Source: JBIOJM01 sp044450785 (GTDB taxonomy: Bacteria; Planctomycetota; Planctomycetia; Isosphaerales; Isosphaeraceae). From it: a stretch of DNA of 22,407 nucleotides. Numbering within the stretch: position 1 is the stretch's first letter; every line of letters starts with the position of its first letter. Of the stretch, positions 13,060 through 21,267 are shown in pieces. A program made the position numbers and the translations under genes. A model generated the notes under the pieces. It was not told the DNA's origin, did not search any database, and saw nothing but the letters and a program-made list of their open reading frames with translations. The stretch covers positions 1 through 22,407 of the forward strand of contig JBIOJM010000145.1 in assembly GCA_044450785.1 (NCBI GenBank), in the 5' to 3' direction.

Positions 13060-14621
13060 ACCAAGGACCCCACAAGGTGATCGCATCCACGACGCCCCTG
13101 CCCCGCCTGATCGACCCAGCTCAGACGACCGAGCAAGCGTTCCTCAGGCAGATCTTCGTCCGCGACCAGATGGCGGAATGGTCGAAGCAGCCGCTGGTGA
13201 TGGCGCGGGCCGACGGCGTCTTCTACTGGGACGTCGAGGGAAAGCGTTATTTCGACGCGATCTCGGGCATCTACGTTGCTTCGGTGGGGCACAACAATCG
13301 CCGTGTGATCGAGGCGATCAAGCAGCAGCTCGACGTCCTGACGTTTTCGCCGCCGATGCACGGCACCAACCCCCAGGCCGTGCAACTGGCCAACCTGCTG
13401 GCGGAGCTGGCGCCCGGCGATCTTTCAACCGTCAAGTTCGAGTGCGGCGGCGCGGAGGTGGTCGAGGCGGCGATCAAGCTGGCGCGCCAGTACCACAAGC
13501 TGACGGGCTCGCCCGGTAAGTACAAGATCTTGAGCCGCTACCAGTCGTGGCACGGCTCGACGCTGGCCGCGCTCTCGGCCTCGGGCCTCAAGTCGCGCAG
13601 GACCGTCAACGAGCCCCTGGCGCCCGGCTTCATCCACGTGTTTCCGCCCACTTGCTACCGATGCCCGTTCGGCAAGACGTATCCCGACTGCGGCATCACC
13701 TGCGCGACCATCGCCGGCGACGTGATCGAGATGGAGGACCCCTCGACCGTGGCAGCCATCCTGGTCGAGCCGATCGGACACACCGGCGGCGTGATCGATC
13801 CGCCCGACGAGTATCTGCCGATCCTGCGCGAGATCTGCGACCGGCATAACATCCTCTTGATCTTCGATGAGATCATCACCGGCATCGGCCGGACCGGGCG
13901 GATGTTCGCCGCCGAGACCTTCGGCGTGACGCCCGACGTGATCTGCATCGCCAAGGGCTTGAGCGGCGGCTATGCGCCCCTGTCGGCGATGATCTGCAGG
14001 GGCCCGATCGCCGAGGCCTTCTGGGGCCCGATCGCCGACAACCCGGGGTTCGTCGAGGGACACACGTTCGAGGGCAACCCGGTCTCGTGCGCCGCCGGGA
14101 TCGCCGTGCTCCGGGAAATCCTCGAGCGCGACCTACTGGGAAACGCTCGGAGCCAGGGCCAGCGGCTCCGCGCCGGCTTCGAGGCCCTGGCGCGAAAATA
14201 CCCCGTGATCGGCGACGTGCGCGGCAAAGGGCTGTTCCAGGCGATCGAGTTCGTACGTGACCGAGCGACCAGGGCGCGGTTCCCCGATGCGTCGGCCCTG
14301 GGCGCCAGGGTCGGCCGCCGCGCCCTCGCGAACGGCCTGCTCTGCCGGTTCGACCCCCACTGGATCGCGTTCGGGCCACCGCTGGTCGTGACTGCCGAAG
14401 AGATCGACGAAATGGTCGCGATCCTCGATCGCAGCCTCGGCGAGGTCCTGGCTGAGGGGGTGCCACTGGCTATGCCAGTGTCTTCGAGTGCCGGGCTGGC
14501 ACTGGCAGAGCCAGTGGCACACGGCAGTACTGACAGAGCCCTCGATCGCACAGCGAGCGCGGTACCGCCGACCGTCCCGTCGGCCGGCAGTAAGGCCGAT
14601 ACTCCTGCCGGCCGAATGTGA
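13056..14621 (+). CDS. Class III PLP aminotransferase with REP-encoded C-terminal tail
   Basis: The frame is open from 12765, but the start is the ATG at 13056 overlapping the M20 stop; a GTG at 13077 is an alternative. The product is 521 residues. It shows the class III fold: GGAEVVEAAIKLAR (131-144), IFDEIITGIGRTGRMF (269-284, Asp271 contacting the PLP ring) and CIAKGLSGGYAPLSAM (297-312, Schiff-base Lys300). A four-cysteine insert, CYRCPFGKTYPDCGITC (200-216), occurs in a subset of these enzymes and may bind metal. The family core ends near residue 467 (EVLAEG). Residues 469-521 come from a REP inverted repeat and a second hairpin, and look non-functional. Substrate unknown. Confidence 0.92.
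   Translation: MNQGPHKVIASTTPLPRLIDPAQTTEQAFLRQIFVRDQMAEWSKQPLVMARADGVFYWDVEGKRYFDAISGIYVASVGHNNRRVIEAIKQQLDVLTFSPPMHGTNPQAVQLANLLAELAPGDLSTVKFECGGAEVVEAAIKLARQYHKLTGSPGKYKILSRYQSWHGSTLAALSASGLKSRRTVNEPLAPGFIHVFPPTCYRCPFGKTYPDCGITCATIAGDVIEMEDPSTVAAILVEPIGHTGGVIDPPDEYLPILREICDRHNILLIFDEIITGIGRTGRMFAAETFGVTPDVICIAKGLSGGYAPLSAMICRGPIAEAFWGPIADNPGFVEGHTFEGNPVSCAAGIAVLREILERDLLGNARSQGQRLRAGFEALARKYPVIGDVRGKGLFQAIEFVRDRATRARFPDASALGARVGRRALANGLLCRFDPHWIAFGPPLVVTAEEIDEMVAILDRSLGEVLAEGVPLAMPVSSSAGLALAEPVAHGSTDRALDRTASAVPPTVPSAGSKADTPAGRM
14460..14520. repeat. REP/BIME-like inverted repeat inside the aminotransferase 3' end
   Basis: Arms of 21 bp (14460-14480 and 14500-14520) are reverse complements with a single mismatch, separated by 19 bp. 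Each arm is itself a hairpin (CACTGGC-TAT-GCCAGTG on the left), so the whole could fold as a cruciform. The centre carries TCTTCGAGTGCC, the reverse complement of GGCACTCGAAGA found beside the RAYT remnant. It begins exactly at codon 469 of the aminotransferase and is translated, because its length keeps the frame open. Confidence 0.93.
14580..14615 (+). repeat. Hairpin at the end of the aminotransferase frame
   Basis: TCGGCCGGCAG (14580-14590) and CTGCCGGCCGA (14605-14615) form a perfect 11-bp stem with a 14-base loop. The aminotransferase stop (TGA) follows at 14619-14621 and the channel-like gene begins 10 bp later. There is no T-run, so it is not a classical intrinsic terminator; it may affect transcript stability or be a second repeat family. 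Confidence 0.7.
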
Positions 14622-14631
14622 GCTGACTGCA

Positions 14632-15774
14632 ATGAGACGGATGGCCCCTTACGCTCGCGCACCCGCGCGGTTCCAGATGTACCTCCGGTTCGCGAGGTAC
14701 CTGCTCTGGGAATTCCGCTGGCCGTTGGGCGTCATGATCACGCTGGTCTTGGGCGGCGGGTTGATCCTCCACCGCTTCTACAGCCACGAACAACTCCCCT
14801 TTGTTCGCGCGTGCCACGCTGTCTTTTTACTCATCTTTCTGGAGTCGACAATCGACTTTCCGAAGGAGTGGTATCTCCAGCCCCTGTTCTTTCTGTTGCC
14901 GGTCGTCGGGTTGGGCGCGGTCGCCGACTCGGTGGTCCGGCTCGCCTTCTTGATCTTCACGCGCAAGCAGAACCTCCCGGAGTGGAATCGCATGCTCGCC
15001 TCACTGTGCCGCAATCATTTCGTCGTGATCGGAGTCGGCAAGGTCGGTTATCAGGTGATCAGAGAGCTTCTCGAGCTGCGCGAGACCGTCGTCGCGATCG
15101 AGATGGCCTGCGGCGCGCCCCTCCTCGGGGAGCTTTTCGACAAGGGCGTGCCGGTCGTGCAGGGAAACGCCCGCATGTCCTCTGTGCTAGAACAGGGTGG
15201 TGTCCGCCAGGCGAGGGCGGTCATCGTCACCACCAGCGACGACCTGACCAACCTCGACGCCGCGATCACGGCGCGGGAGCTGAACCGCGACGCCAAGATC
15301 GTCATCCGCCTGTTCGACGAGACCCTCGCCACCAAGGTCGCCGGCGCCTTCTCGATGCCGACGATCTCGACGTCGCAGGTCGCCGCCCCCGCGTTCATCG
15401 CCGCGGCGACCGGGCGCAAGATCTACCAGGGGTTTCAGCTCGCGGGTGAGTACGTCCACCTCACCGACATCACGATCTCACCCACCGGCCGGCTGGTCGG
15501 GCGAACCGTGGGCGACGTCCAGTCCGACAAGCGGATCAACATCGTCATGCACCAGGGCGCGGGCGGCGTCCACGTCAACCCGGACCCGCTGATCCTCCTG
15601 GAACCCGGCGATACCATCCTGGTGATCGCTCCCATGGAGGCCTTGCTAACGCTCGAGTCCATGAATCAGGCTCAGGGTAGCGCGCATCCCGCTCGCCTGG
15701 AGGTCAAGGTCGCGAAAAATCCTCAGCCCGACGGCGTGGACGATGGACGCGCCAACGCGCCGGCCGTGGGGTAG
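14632..15774 (+). CDS. Channel-like membrane protein with TrkA-N/RCK domain, lacking the K+ filter
   Basis: A 380-residue protein from the ATG at 14632 (an ATG three codons later is also possible; no strong ribosome-binding site). Layout: membrane helix about 31-47, a short re-entrant-like segment about 60-77, membrane helix about 82-108, TrkA-N Rossmann domain from about 128 (VVIGVGKVGYQVI, with GxGxxG at 134-139 and the acidic Glu157 at the end of strand 2), and a TrkA-C/RCK-C domain about 270-338. This is the architecture of a two-helix potassium channel with a nucleotide-gated RCK ring. The selectivity filter TVGYGD is absent; the pore segment reads LESTIDFPKEW. It may transport nothing, have altered selectivity, or act as a sensor. 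The N-terminal start in the longer frame would run through the REP element and is rejected. Confidence 0.85.
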   Translation: MRRMAPYARAPARFQMYLRFARYLLWEFRWPLGVMITLVLGGGLILHRFYSHEQLPFVRACHAVFLLIFLESTIDFPKEWYLQPLFFLLPVVGLGAVADSVVRLAFLIFTRKQNLPEWNRMLASLCRNHFVVIGVGKVGYQVIRELLELRETVVAIEMACGAPLLGELFDKGVPVVQGNARMSSVLEQGGVRQARAVIVTTSDDLTNLDAAITARELNRDAKIVIRLFDETLATKVAGAFSMPTISTSQVAAPAFIAAATGRKIYQGFQLAGEYVHLTDITISPTGRLVGRTVGDVQSDKRINIVMHQGAGGVHVNPDPLILLEPGDTILVIAPMEALLTLESMNQAQGSAHPARLEVKVAKNPQPDGVDDGRANAPAVG

Positions 15775-15801
15775 GATTCCGGTCTGGCAGTCACCTTGAC
15801 G

Positions 15802-15830
15802 TTGCCTGACGCCCTTCGCGAGGCTATAGT
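15802..15830 (+). promoter_or_regulatory. Candidate sigma-70-type promoter for the DUF6655-like gene
   Basis: TTGCCT (15802-15807), 17-bp spacer and TATAGT (15825-15830). It lies about 140 bp upstream of the lipoprotein ATG in a 196-bp gap that holds no other recognisable gene. The -10 matches five of six positions and the -35 four of six. Confidence 0.5.
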
Positions 15831-15970
15831 GTGCCGGCTGGGACGGATGGCCCAGCGACCGAAGTCGAGGGAAACCGCCGGACGGCCTGCTTCAACTCAT
15901 TTCAAATCAGTCAAATCTCCGCTTGGGATCCGCCGTCCCCGGTCTCGTTTGTTCAGGATGGCAGTCGACC

Positions 15971-16651
15971 ATGCAACGGAATTGGAAGTTCAGGTGGTCG
16001 GCGGAGGCGCTCGGCGTGCTCGCCCTGGCCCTGACGTGCGGCTGCACGAGCGTGAAGGTGACGGGGACGCCCCGCACCGGGACCGAGCAGCTCCTCCTGA
16101 CGGGCACCTGGGATGGCGCGCTCTTGGGCGTCGACTTCCGGCCGCTCGCGGGATCTCGGGTCTTCCTCGACGCCGAGCGCATCTCGGTCGTGGACAAGGA
16201 CTGGGTGATCTCCAGCATCCGCCGCACCATGGCCGAGCAGGGTGTCCTGCTGGAAAACAGCAAAGACAAGGCCAAGGTGATCGTCGAGCCCGCATTCGGG
16301 GCTTACGGCACCGACCAGCGCGATTGCAAGACCGGCCTGCCTGGGGTCGGCGTCACCCCGTCGCTCACCGGGGCTGCAGTCGTGAGCAACGGCTCCTCGA
16401 CCTCGCTGACCTTTTCGGAGACCAACCAGCAGGACGCGGTCGTGAAAGCCGCGATGTTCGCTTACGATGCGAAGACCGGCAAGCTGGTGTGGGAATCGGG
16501 CCCGATCATGAATGCGCAAGGGCTCCGGGACCATTTCGTCTTTGGCTCAGGGCCCTACCGCTTGAGCTCGCGCCCCGAGGTCGAACAATATCCGAGCGTG
16601 TCGCAGGGCCGGGCGCGCAAACGGTTGTTCCGGCGATTGATCGGGGATTGA
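15971..16651 (+). CDS. DUF6655-like exported lipoprotein
   Basis: A 226-residue protein from the ATG at 15971. The N-terminus is basic (MQRNWKFRW), then hydrophobic (ALGVLALALTCGC), with a cysteine pair at the end. A lipobox is plausible but imperfect because Thr-Cys-Gly precede the second Cys. The following TGTPRTGTEQLLLTGTWDGAL and DFRPLAGSRVFLDAE, with WVISSIRRTM, resemble the planctomycete family DUF6655. The middle GAYGTDQRD and the later AYDAKTGKLVWESGP fit a beta-rich periplasmic domain. Function unknown. The gene is convergent with the creatininase-family gene, 53 bp apart. The family call is from memory of the motif pattern. Confidence 0.78.
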   Translation: MQRNWKFRWSAEALGVLALALTCGCTSVKVTGTPRTGTEQLLLTGTWDGALLGVDFRPLAGSRVFLDAERISVVDKDWVISSIRRTMAEQGVLLENSKDKAKVIVEPAFGAYGTDQRDCKTGLPGVGVTPSLTGAAVVSNGSSTSLTFSETNQQDAVVKAAMFAYDAKTGKLVWESGPIMNAQGLRDHFVFGSGPYRLSSRPEVEQYPSVSQGRARKRLFRRLIGD

Positions 16652-16704
16652 ATAAGTCCGGCGGTGCCGCCCTGGTGTCTCCACGGCACGCGCCAGCCGT
16701 CACC

Positions 16705-17586
16705 TCAGCCACCAGAGATCGGCCGCTGCCCCCAGGGAATCGGCATGGTCGGCGGCGTGCGATGCCGGTCGCGGCGGACGTCCTTGGGACGATCCTTGAA
16801 CCAGGTGATGAACCGGACGAGCTGCTTGACGGATTCCTCGTAGGCGACTCGGCCCTTCTCCGCGGTTGCCAGCTCGGCCTCGCCCAGTACCCCTGTCTCC
16901 GAATAACTGCTGGTCCACGAGATGGCGGTCGCGGGGCCGGCACCCAGCAGGTCGACCCACATGAATGGGCTGTCTTCCTCGTTGAACGAGATGGTGCCGT
17001 TCTTGATCTGGTCCTTGCGGACGTTGTCGCCGTCCAGGTACAGATAGAGCGAGGTTTCCAGCTCGCAGGCGTGAGCGCATCCGCCGGGAAACTTGCTCTG
17101 CCGCCACCGCGGCATGAACTCCTTGTCGACCGTCAACAGGCCCCACCAGCAGATCGGCACGCATTCGGCATCGGTCTCGAGGTTGGTCCGCCGGGCCACG
17201 AGGTCCAGATTGGGCCAGTTCGAGCCGTGGCCGTTCAAGAGGATGATCTTCTTGAACCCGTGGTAAGCGAGGCTCTTGGTGATGTCGAGCACCCCATCCA
17301 TGAAATGCTCGAAGTGCGTGTTGATCGTGCCCGGAAAGTCCATCACATGGCCCGTATAGCCGTAGCAGTACGTGGGCAAGAGCAGCATCTTCTCCGGGAT
17401 GAGCCGGCCGACACCGCGCGCGATCTCCGTGGGGCAGATCACGTCCACATCGAGCGGCAGGTGCGGACCGTGCTGCTCGACCGCGCTGCAGGGAAGAATA
17501 CAGACCTTGCCGAGCTCCACCGCGTCGTTGATCTCGGGCCAGGTGAGTTTCTCGTATCGCCACTCGGTCGCTGCCCTGCTGGCCAT
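16705..17586 (-). CDS. Creatininase-family metal-dependent amidohydrolase
   Basis: The frame is open to 17634; the ATG at 17586 has AAGGAG about 8 bases upstream and gives a 293-residue product, close to the family norm (about 250-270) with a short extra tail. Metal-site motifs of creatininase: SAVEQHGPHLPLDVDV (35-50; Glu37, His39, Asp46), LLNGHGSN (116-123; His120) and HACELETS (173-180; Glu176). Family members hydrolyse cyclic amides or formamides (creatinine, or the pyrimidine intermediate in riboflavin synthesis), or mature peptide cofactors. The specific substrate here is not evident. It appears cytoplasmic, and is divergent from the D-aminoacylase-like gene across 120 bp, which suggests shared regulation. 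Confidence 0.92.
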   Translation of the reverse strand: MASRAATEWRYEKLTWPEINDAVELGKVCILPCSAVEQHGPHLPLDVDVICPTEIARGVGRLIPEKMLLLPTYCYGYTGHVMDFPGTINTHFEHFMDGVLDITKSLAYHGFKKIILLNGHGSNWPNLDLVARRTNLETDAECVPICWWGLLTVDKEFMPRWRQSKFPGGCAHACELETSLYLYLDGDNVRKDQIKNGTISFNEEDSPFMWVDLLGAGPATAISWTSSYSETGVLGEAELATAEKGRVAYEESVKQLVRFITWFKDRPKDVRRDRHRTPPTMPIPWGQRPISGG

Positions 17587-17706
17587 GGTCAATGCTCCTT
17601 GCAAGGGATCGAAATCTCCGGCTGATTCTCCCAAAAAAGAGAAGCTCGTGAAAGCCTCGACGAGAAAATCGATTATCCTGGATACTCTAAATGATGAGGA
17701 CCTCCG

Positions 17707-19410
17707 ATGACGCTTCGCACCCGGCTGTTCAGCACGTTGTTCGTCCTGGCAATTGCAAGCCCTCCTGCGTTCGGCCAGGAGGTGTCACGCGAGCCCTTCG
17801 ATCTCCTGATCCGAGGGGGAAGGATCGTCGACGGCACGGGCAACCCTTGGTTTGAAGGTGACCTGGCGATTCGAGGGGCTCGGATCGCCGCCATGGGAAC
17901 GCTGGGGGCGGACGCCACCGCGCGGCGGATCATCGACGCGCGCGGGATGGTCGTTGCACCCGGGTTCGTCGACATCCATTCGCATTCGGACATGACTCTG
18001 TTCGAGGACGGCGGCGCCCCGAGCAAGGTCCGCCAGGGGGTCACCACGGAAATCCTGGGCGAGGACACCTCGGCGGGGCCCGCAAAGGGGAAGCGCCCGC
18101 CGCGCGCCGTCAAGTCCGGCGGCGGCACGCGGTCCTGGACGACGCTCTCGGGCTACTTTGATGCGCTCGAGAACCAAGGGATCGCCGTGAACGTCGCCAG
18201 CTACGTCGGGCTGGGCACGTTGCTCGAGTGTGTGCTGGGCGATGCACTCGACCGGCCCGACGCAGAGCAGCTCGAAGCGATCAAGCAGCTCTTGGACGAA
18301 GCAATGCGGGAGGGCGCCCTCGGCCTGGCGACGATGCTGGCCAGCCCGCGCGAGCTGGCAGTCACGACCGACGACCTGGTCGCGCTCTGCCTCGTCGTCA
18401 AACGTCATGGAGGCCTCTATTCGTCGCACATCCGCAACGAGGGAACCGAGGTCTTCGACGCGGTCAAGGAAGCCATCACCGTCGGCCGGCGGGCGGGGAT
18501 CAAGGTCGACGTCATCCACCTCAAGATCGCCGATCAGTCACTCTGGGGCCGGATGCCCGCAGTCGTCGCACTGATCGACCAAGCGCGGCGCGACGGCGTC
18601 AACGTGCAGGCCAATGTCTATCCCTACACCCGGGGAAACAACGACCTGGTCAGCATCATTCCTCCCTGGGCGCATCAAGGTGGAACCACGGCGCTCCTCG
18701 CCCGGCTGAAGGATCGGTCGCTCCGCGACCGGTTGAAGCGCGATATCCGGGCCGGCTTGCCGGGCTGGTACAACCATTTCACGGCCGTCGGCGGCGACTG
18801 GTCCCGCATGCTGGTGAGCGCCCGCCTCACTGCCGCGAATCAGCATTTTCAGGGCCAGACCATGGACAGGATCATCGCGGCCAAGTCAGCGGGACTCAAC
18901 CCGGCCCCCGACCCGCTCGACGTTCTCTTCGACTTCCTGATCGAGGAAAACGGGACGATCAGCACGATCTACGCCCATCACACCGAGAACGACATGAACC
19001 TCGCGCTGGTTCAACCCTGGTGCTCGGTCGGTTCCGACGGCTCGGCGCTGGCGACCACAGGACCGCTGCGGCGCGGGCATCCGCACCCGCGCAACTTCGG
19101 CACTTTTCCCCGTGTCCTGGGTGAATACGTGCGGAATCGCCAGTTATTACGACTCGAAGACGCCGTGCGTAAGATGACGTCGATGAGCGCTGCCAAGGTC
19201 GGGCTCAACGAGCGCGGTCTGCTGCGCCCTGGCCTCTTCGCCGACGTCACGATCTTCGACCCGAACGCCGTGCTCGACCATTCCACATACCTGGAGCCGT
19301 TTCAATACAGCCAGGGAATCGAGTACGTGCTGGTCAACGGGCAGCTCGTCCTGGACCAGGGCCGTCAGACCCAGGCCCGGCCGGGCCGCGCCCTCCGCCA
19401 CGGTCGATGA
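17707..19410 (+). CDS. Secreted N-acyl-D-amino-acid deacylase-like amidohydrolase
   Basis: A 567-residue protein with a Sec signal peptide (residues 1-23, ending AFG before QEV). Amidohydrolase-fold features: FDLLIRGGRIVDGTG (31-45), FVDIHSHSD (87-95, first metal His pair), SSHIRNE and VIHLKIAD (metal His residues), and GSDGSAL (catalytic Asp). The last 60 residues rebuild the small beta domain (GLFADVTIFDP). D-aminoacylases have a metal-bridging Cys after GVTT (VGNCG); here the segment reads GVTTEILGEDTSAGP, with acidic residues instead. The ATG at 17707 has GAGGA upstream. Export suggests hydrolysis of N-acyl amino acids or peptidoglycan-like fragments outside the cytoplasm. The substrate is inferred from the family only. 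Confidence 0.9.
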   Translation: MTLRTRLFSTLFVLAIASPPAFGQEVSREPFDLLIRGGRIVDGTGNPWFEGDLAIRGARIAAMGTLGADATARRIIDARGMVVAPGFVDIHSHSDMTLFEDGGAPSKVRQGVTTEILGEDTSAGPAKGKRPPRAVKSGGGTRSWTTLSGYFDALENQGIAVNVASYVGLGTLLECVLGDALDRPDAEQLEAIKQLLDEAMREGALGLATMLASPRELAVTTDDLVALCLVVKRHGGLYSSHIRNEGTEVFDAVKEAITVGRRAGIKVDVIHLKIADQSLWGRMPAVVALIDQARRDGVNVQANVYPYTRGNNDLVSIIPPWAHQGGTTALLARLKDRSLRDRLKRDIRAGLPGWYNHFTAVGGDWSRMLVSARLTAANQHFQGQTMDRIIAAKSAGLNPAPDPLDVLFDFLIEENGTISTIYAHHTENDMNLALVQPWCSVGSDGSALATTGPLRRGHPHPRNFGTFPRVLGEYVRNRQLLRLEDAVRKMTSMSAAKVGLNERGLLRPGLFADVTIFDPNAVLDHSTYLEPFQYSQGIEYVLVNGQLVLDQGRQTQARPGRALRHGR

Positions 19411-19421
19411 GGCAGGCTCGA

Positions 19422-20234
19422 TCAACTCAGCCGATCGGCCGGCGGCCCCTCCAGAGCACGACGTGCGACCGCGAACAGGGAAGTTCCCGAGCCGAGCCAG
19501 CCCCTCATGGCCGGGCCTTCCTCGAGCGAAAAGGCGAGCCGGGCGACCCATGGCAACGGCCAGCGGGGAAGCTGGAGATAGCGCCGGTAGACCTGGGAGG
19601 CTGACTCAACCGCTCGCGCCCGGCTTCTGGCCCGTTGCCGCCGCAACACGGGGACCAGCCAGCGTCCCCACCAGAAGACCCGCTCAAGCTCGAGACCCGT
19701 GCCGGCCATTGCCGTTCGCAGGGTCTCGGGAAGGTATCGCCGCCGATGTCCCTGAATCGCATCAAACTCGCTGAACATTTGCGGCAGGGCCGGCACGCTG
19801 ACGATGACGATCCCCCCCAGCTTCACGAGGGCCCCGAGCCGGCGGACGGCCGCCCGGTCATCGTCGAGGTGCTCGATCACATCCAGGGCCAAGACCGCGT
19901 CGTGGAGCGGGACGCTGTGCTCGATCTTTTTGGTCAGGTCGGCCTCGACCAGGATACGACCCGGCCGGTCGAGCCGCTCGAGAGCGCGGCGCGAGATATC
20001 GAGGCCGGTCGCCTGAAAACCGCGCTTTTCGAGCGCATCCAGGGTGATGCCCCAGCCGCAACCGGCGTCCAGAATACGAGCCGGCGGTTTCAAACCCAGA
20101 TCGTCGAGCAGCCTGAGTGTCAGCCGGGCGCGCGCCTGCCACCACGGGTGGCGGCGGACTATCTCCTCCAGGTCGAGGAGAATCTCCTCGGGCATGGTTT
20201 CGTCCGCAATCCCTTCCGACCAGCGCTCGATCAC
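19422..20234 (-). CDS. Class I SAM-dependent methyltransferase
   Basis: The frame is open to 20318 and overlaps the glycosyltransferase. The likely start is the GTG at 20234, which has AGGAG overlapping the upstream TAG stop (TAGGAG) and leaves a 13-bp gap. This gives 270 residues. SAM-binding motif I is ILDAGCGWGITLDAL (about 55-69), followed by TGLDIS (acidic ligand). The motif IV region is AVLALDVIEHLDD, and the motif VI region is GGIVIVSVPALP. The C-terminal half is basic and partly hydrophobic. This is the Methyltransf_11/23 type often paired with dolichol-phosphate-mannose-synthase-like glycosyltransferases in lipid or polysaccharide loci. The acceptor is unknown. Confidence 0.9.
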   Translation of the reverse strand: MIERWSEGIADETMPEEILLDLEEIVRRHPWWQARARLTLRLLDDLGLKPPARILDAGCGWGITLDALEKRGFQATGLDISRRALERLDRPGRILVEADLTKKIEHSVPLHDAVLALDVIEHLDDDRAAVRRLGALVKLGGIVIVSVPALPQMFSEFDAIQGHRRRYLPETLRTAMAGTGLELERVFWWGRWLVPVLRRQRARSRARAVESASQVYRRYLQLPRWPLPWVARLAFSLEEGPAMRGWLGSGTSLFAVARRALEGPPADRLS

Positions 20235-20247
20235 GTTCGGCCGGCTC

Positions 20248-21246
20248 CTAGGGCGCGGTTTCCGCTTGATCGACAGGGTCGCGTTCCTGTCCGCCCGCAC
20301 ATTCGTAGGTTCGGACAATGTAGGTCGGGCGTTGTTTCACTTCGAGAAAGATCAAGCGGAGGTATTCGCCGAGGATCCCGATGCTGAAAAGCTGGACGGC
20401 GCCCATGAACAGGACGACCACGACCGTACTGGCCCACCCGGGTGGCGCACTCCGATGGATGAAGGCGTCCCAGAGTACCCAGACCAGCAGGACCATCGCG
20501 ACGAAGATTGTGACGAGCCCGAGCTGCGTCACCATCCGGAGCGGGTAGCTGCTGAAGCTGACCAGACCGTCGAGCGCCAGCCCGATCAATCGTCGCAACG
20601 TGTACTTTGACCGGCCGGCCGCGCGGGCCGCCCGCTCATAGGCGAGACCGACCTGCCGAAAGCCGACGAACGACCGAAGGCCGCGAATGAATCTCATTCG
20701 TTCGGGCAAATGTTTGAGGAGATCGACCACGCGGCGGTCCATCAGGCAGAAGTCGCCGCTATCCAGCGGAATGTCCAGGTCGCTGATCGCATTCAAGATG
20801 CGGTAAAACGTCGAATAAGCGCCCCGTTTCAGCAGATTCTCCTTTCGATATCGTCGCACGGCATAGACCACCTCAAAGCCTTCGCGCCACTTCGCGACGA
20901 ATTGAGGCAGGACCTCGGGTGGATCTTGCAAGTCGCCGTCCATGATGATGAGCGCTTGCCCTCGACTGTGATCGATCCCGGCCGACACGGCGGCCTGGTG
21001 GCCGAAGTTGCGGCTGAGACGGACGCAGGCCAGGTTTCGATCCTTCTCCCGCAACGAGTGGATGAGCGCCGGCGTCTCATCGCGGCTGCCGTCGTCGATG
21101 AACAGAATCTCGTACGAGATCTCGAGCGACCTGAGCGTCGACTCGAGCCGGCGATGGAGCTCGTTGATGTTGTCTTCCTCGTTGTAGAGCGGGACGACAA
21201 CGCTGAGCACGGGGGGGGAGGCGGTCGGCTGAGGGTGATCAGTCAT
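20248..21246 (-). CDS. GT2 polyprenyl-phosphate-type glycosyltransferase
   Basis: A 332-residue glycosyltransferase from the ATG at 21246; an in-frame ATG seven codons upstream (21267) adds a non-conserved segment. GT-A motifs: VVVPLYNEEDNI (17-28), LFIDDGSRDET (48-58, nucleotide-binding DD), and MDGDLQDPPE (102-111, catalytic metal DxD region). A linker with RSKY precedes two C-terminal membrane helices (about 228-250 and 262-292). This is the DPM1/GtrB/ArnC layout, which moves a sugar from a nucleotide onto undecaprenyl phosphate at the cytoplasmic face of the membrane. The methyltransferase follows 13 bp later, so the two are probably one operon for glycan or lipid modification. Confidence 0.94.
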   Translation of the reverse strand: MTDHPQPTASPPVLSVVVPLYNEEDNINELHRRLESTLRSLEISYEILFIDDGSRDETPALIHSLREKDRNLACVRLSRNFGHQAAVSAGIDHSRGQALIIMDGDLQDPPEVLPQFVAKWREGFEVVYAVRRYRKENLLKRGAYSTFYRILNAISDLDIPLDSGDFCLMDRRVVDLLKHLPERMRFIRGLRSFVGFRQVGLAYERAARAAGRSKYTLRRLIGLALDGLVSFSSYPLRMVTQLGLVTIFVAMVLLVWVLWDAFIHRSAPPGWASTVVVVLFMGAVQLFSIGILGEYLRLIFLEVKQRPTYIVRTYECAGGQERDPVDQAETAP

Positions 21247-21267
21247 GGAAATCGCCCTGAATCGCAT

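Noticed and set aside
14580..14615. Intrinsic terminator
   Set aside because: The stem is good but no T-run follows, and the next gene begins only 16 bases later.
14488..14631. Longer N-terminus for the channel-like protein
   Set aside because: It would be encoded by the REP element and hairpin; no membrane or domain features there.
15796..15801. TTGACG as the -35 of the DUF6655-like gene
   Set aside because: It is 23 bp from the TATAGT, too far; TTGCCT at 15802 has proper 17-bp spacing.
15796..17625. A 609-codon plus-strand open frame
   Set aside because: It spans the promoter gap, overlaps the lipoprotein gene in another frame, and runs antisense to the creatininase-family gene, which has intact metal motifs.
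20235..20318. Longer N-terminus for the methyltransferase
   Set aside because: It would overlap the glycosyltransferase by about 70 bp and is not conserved-looking; the GTG at 20234 has a good ribosome-binding site.
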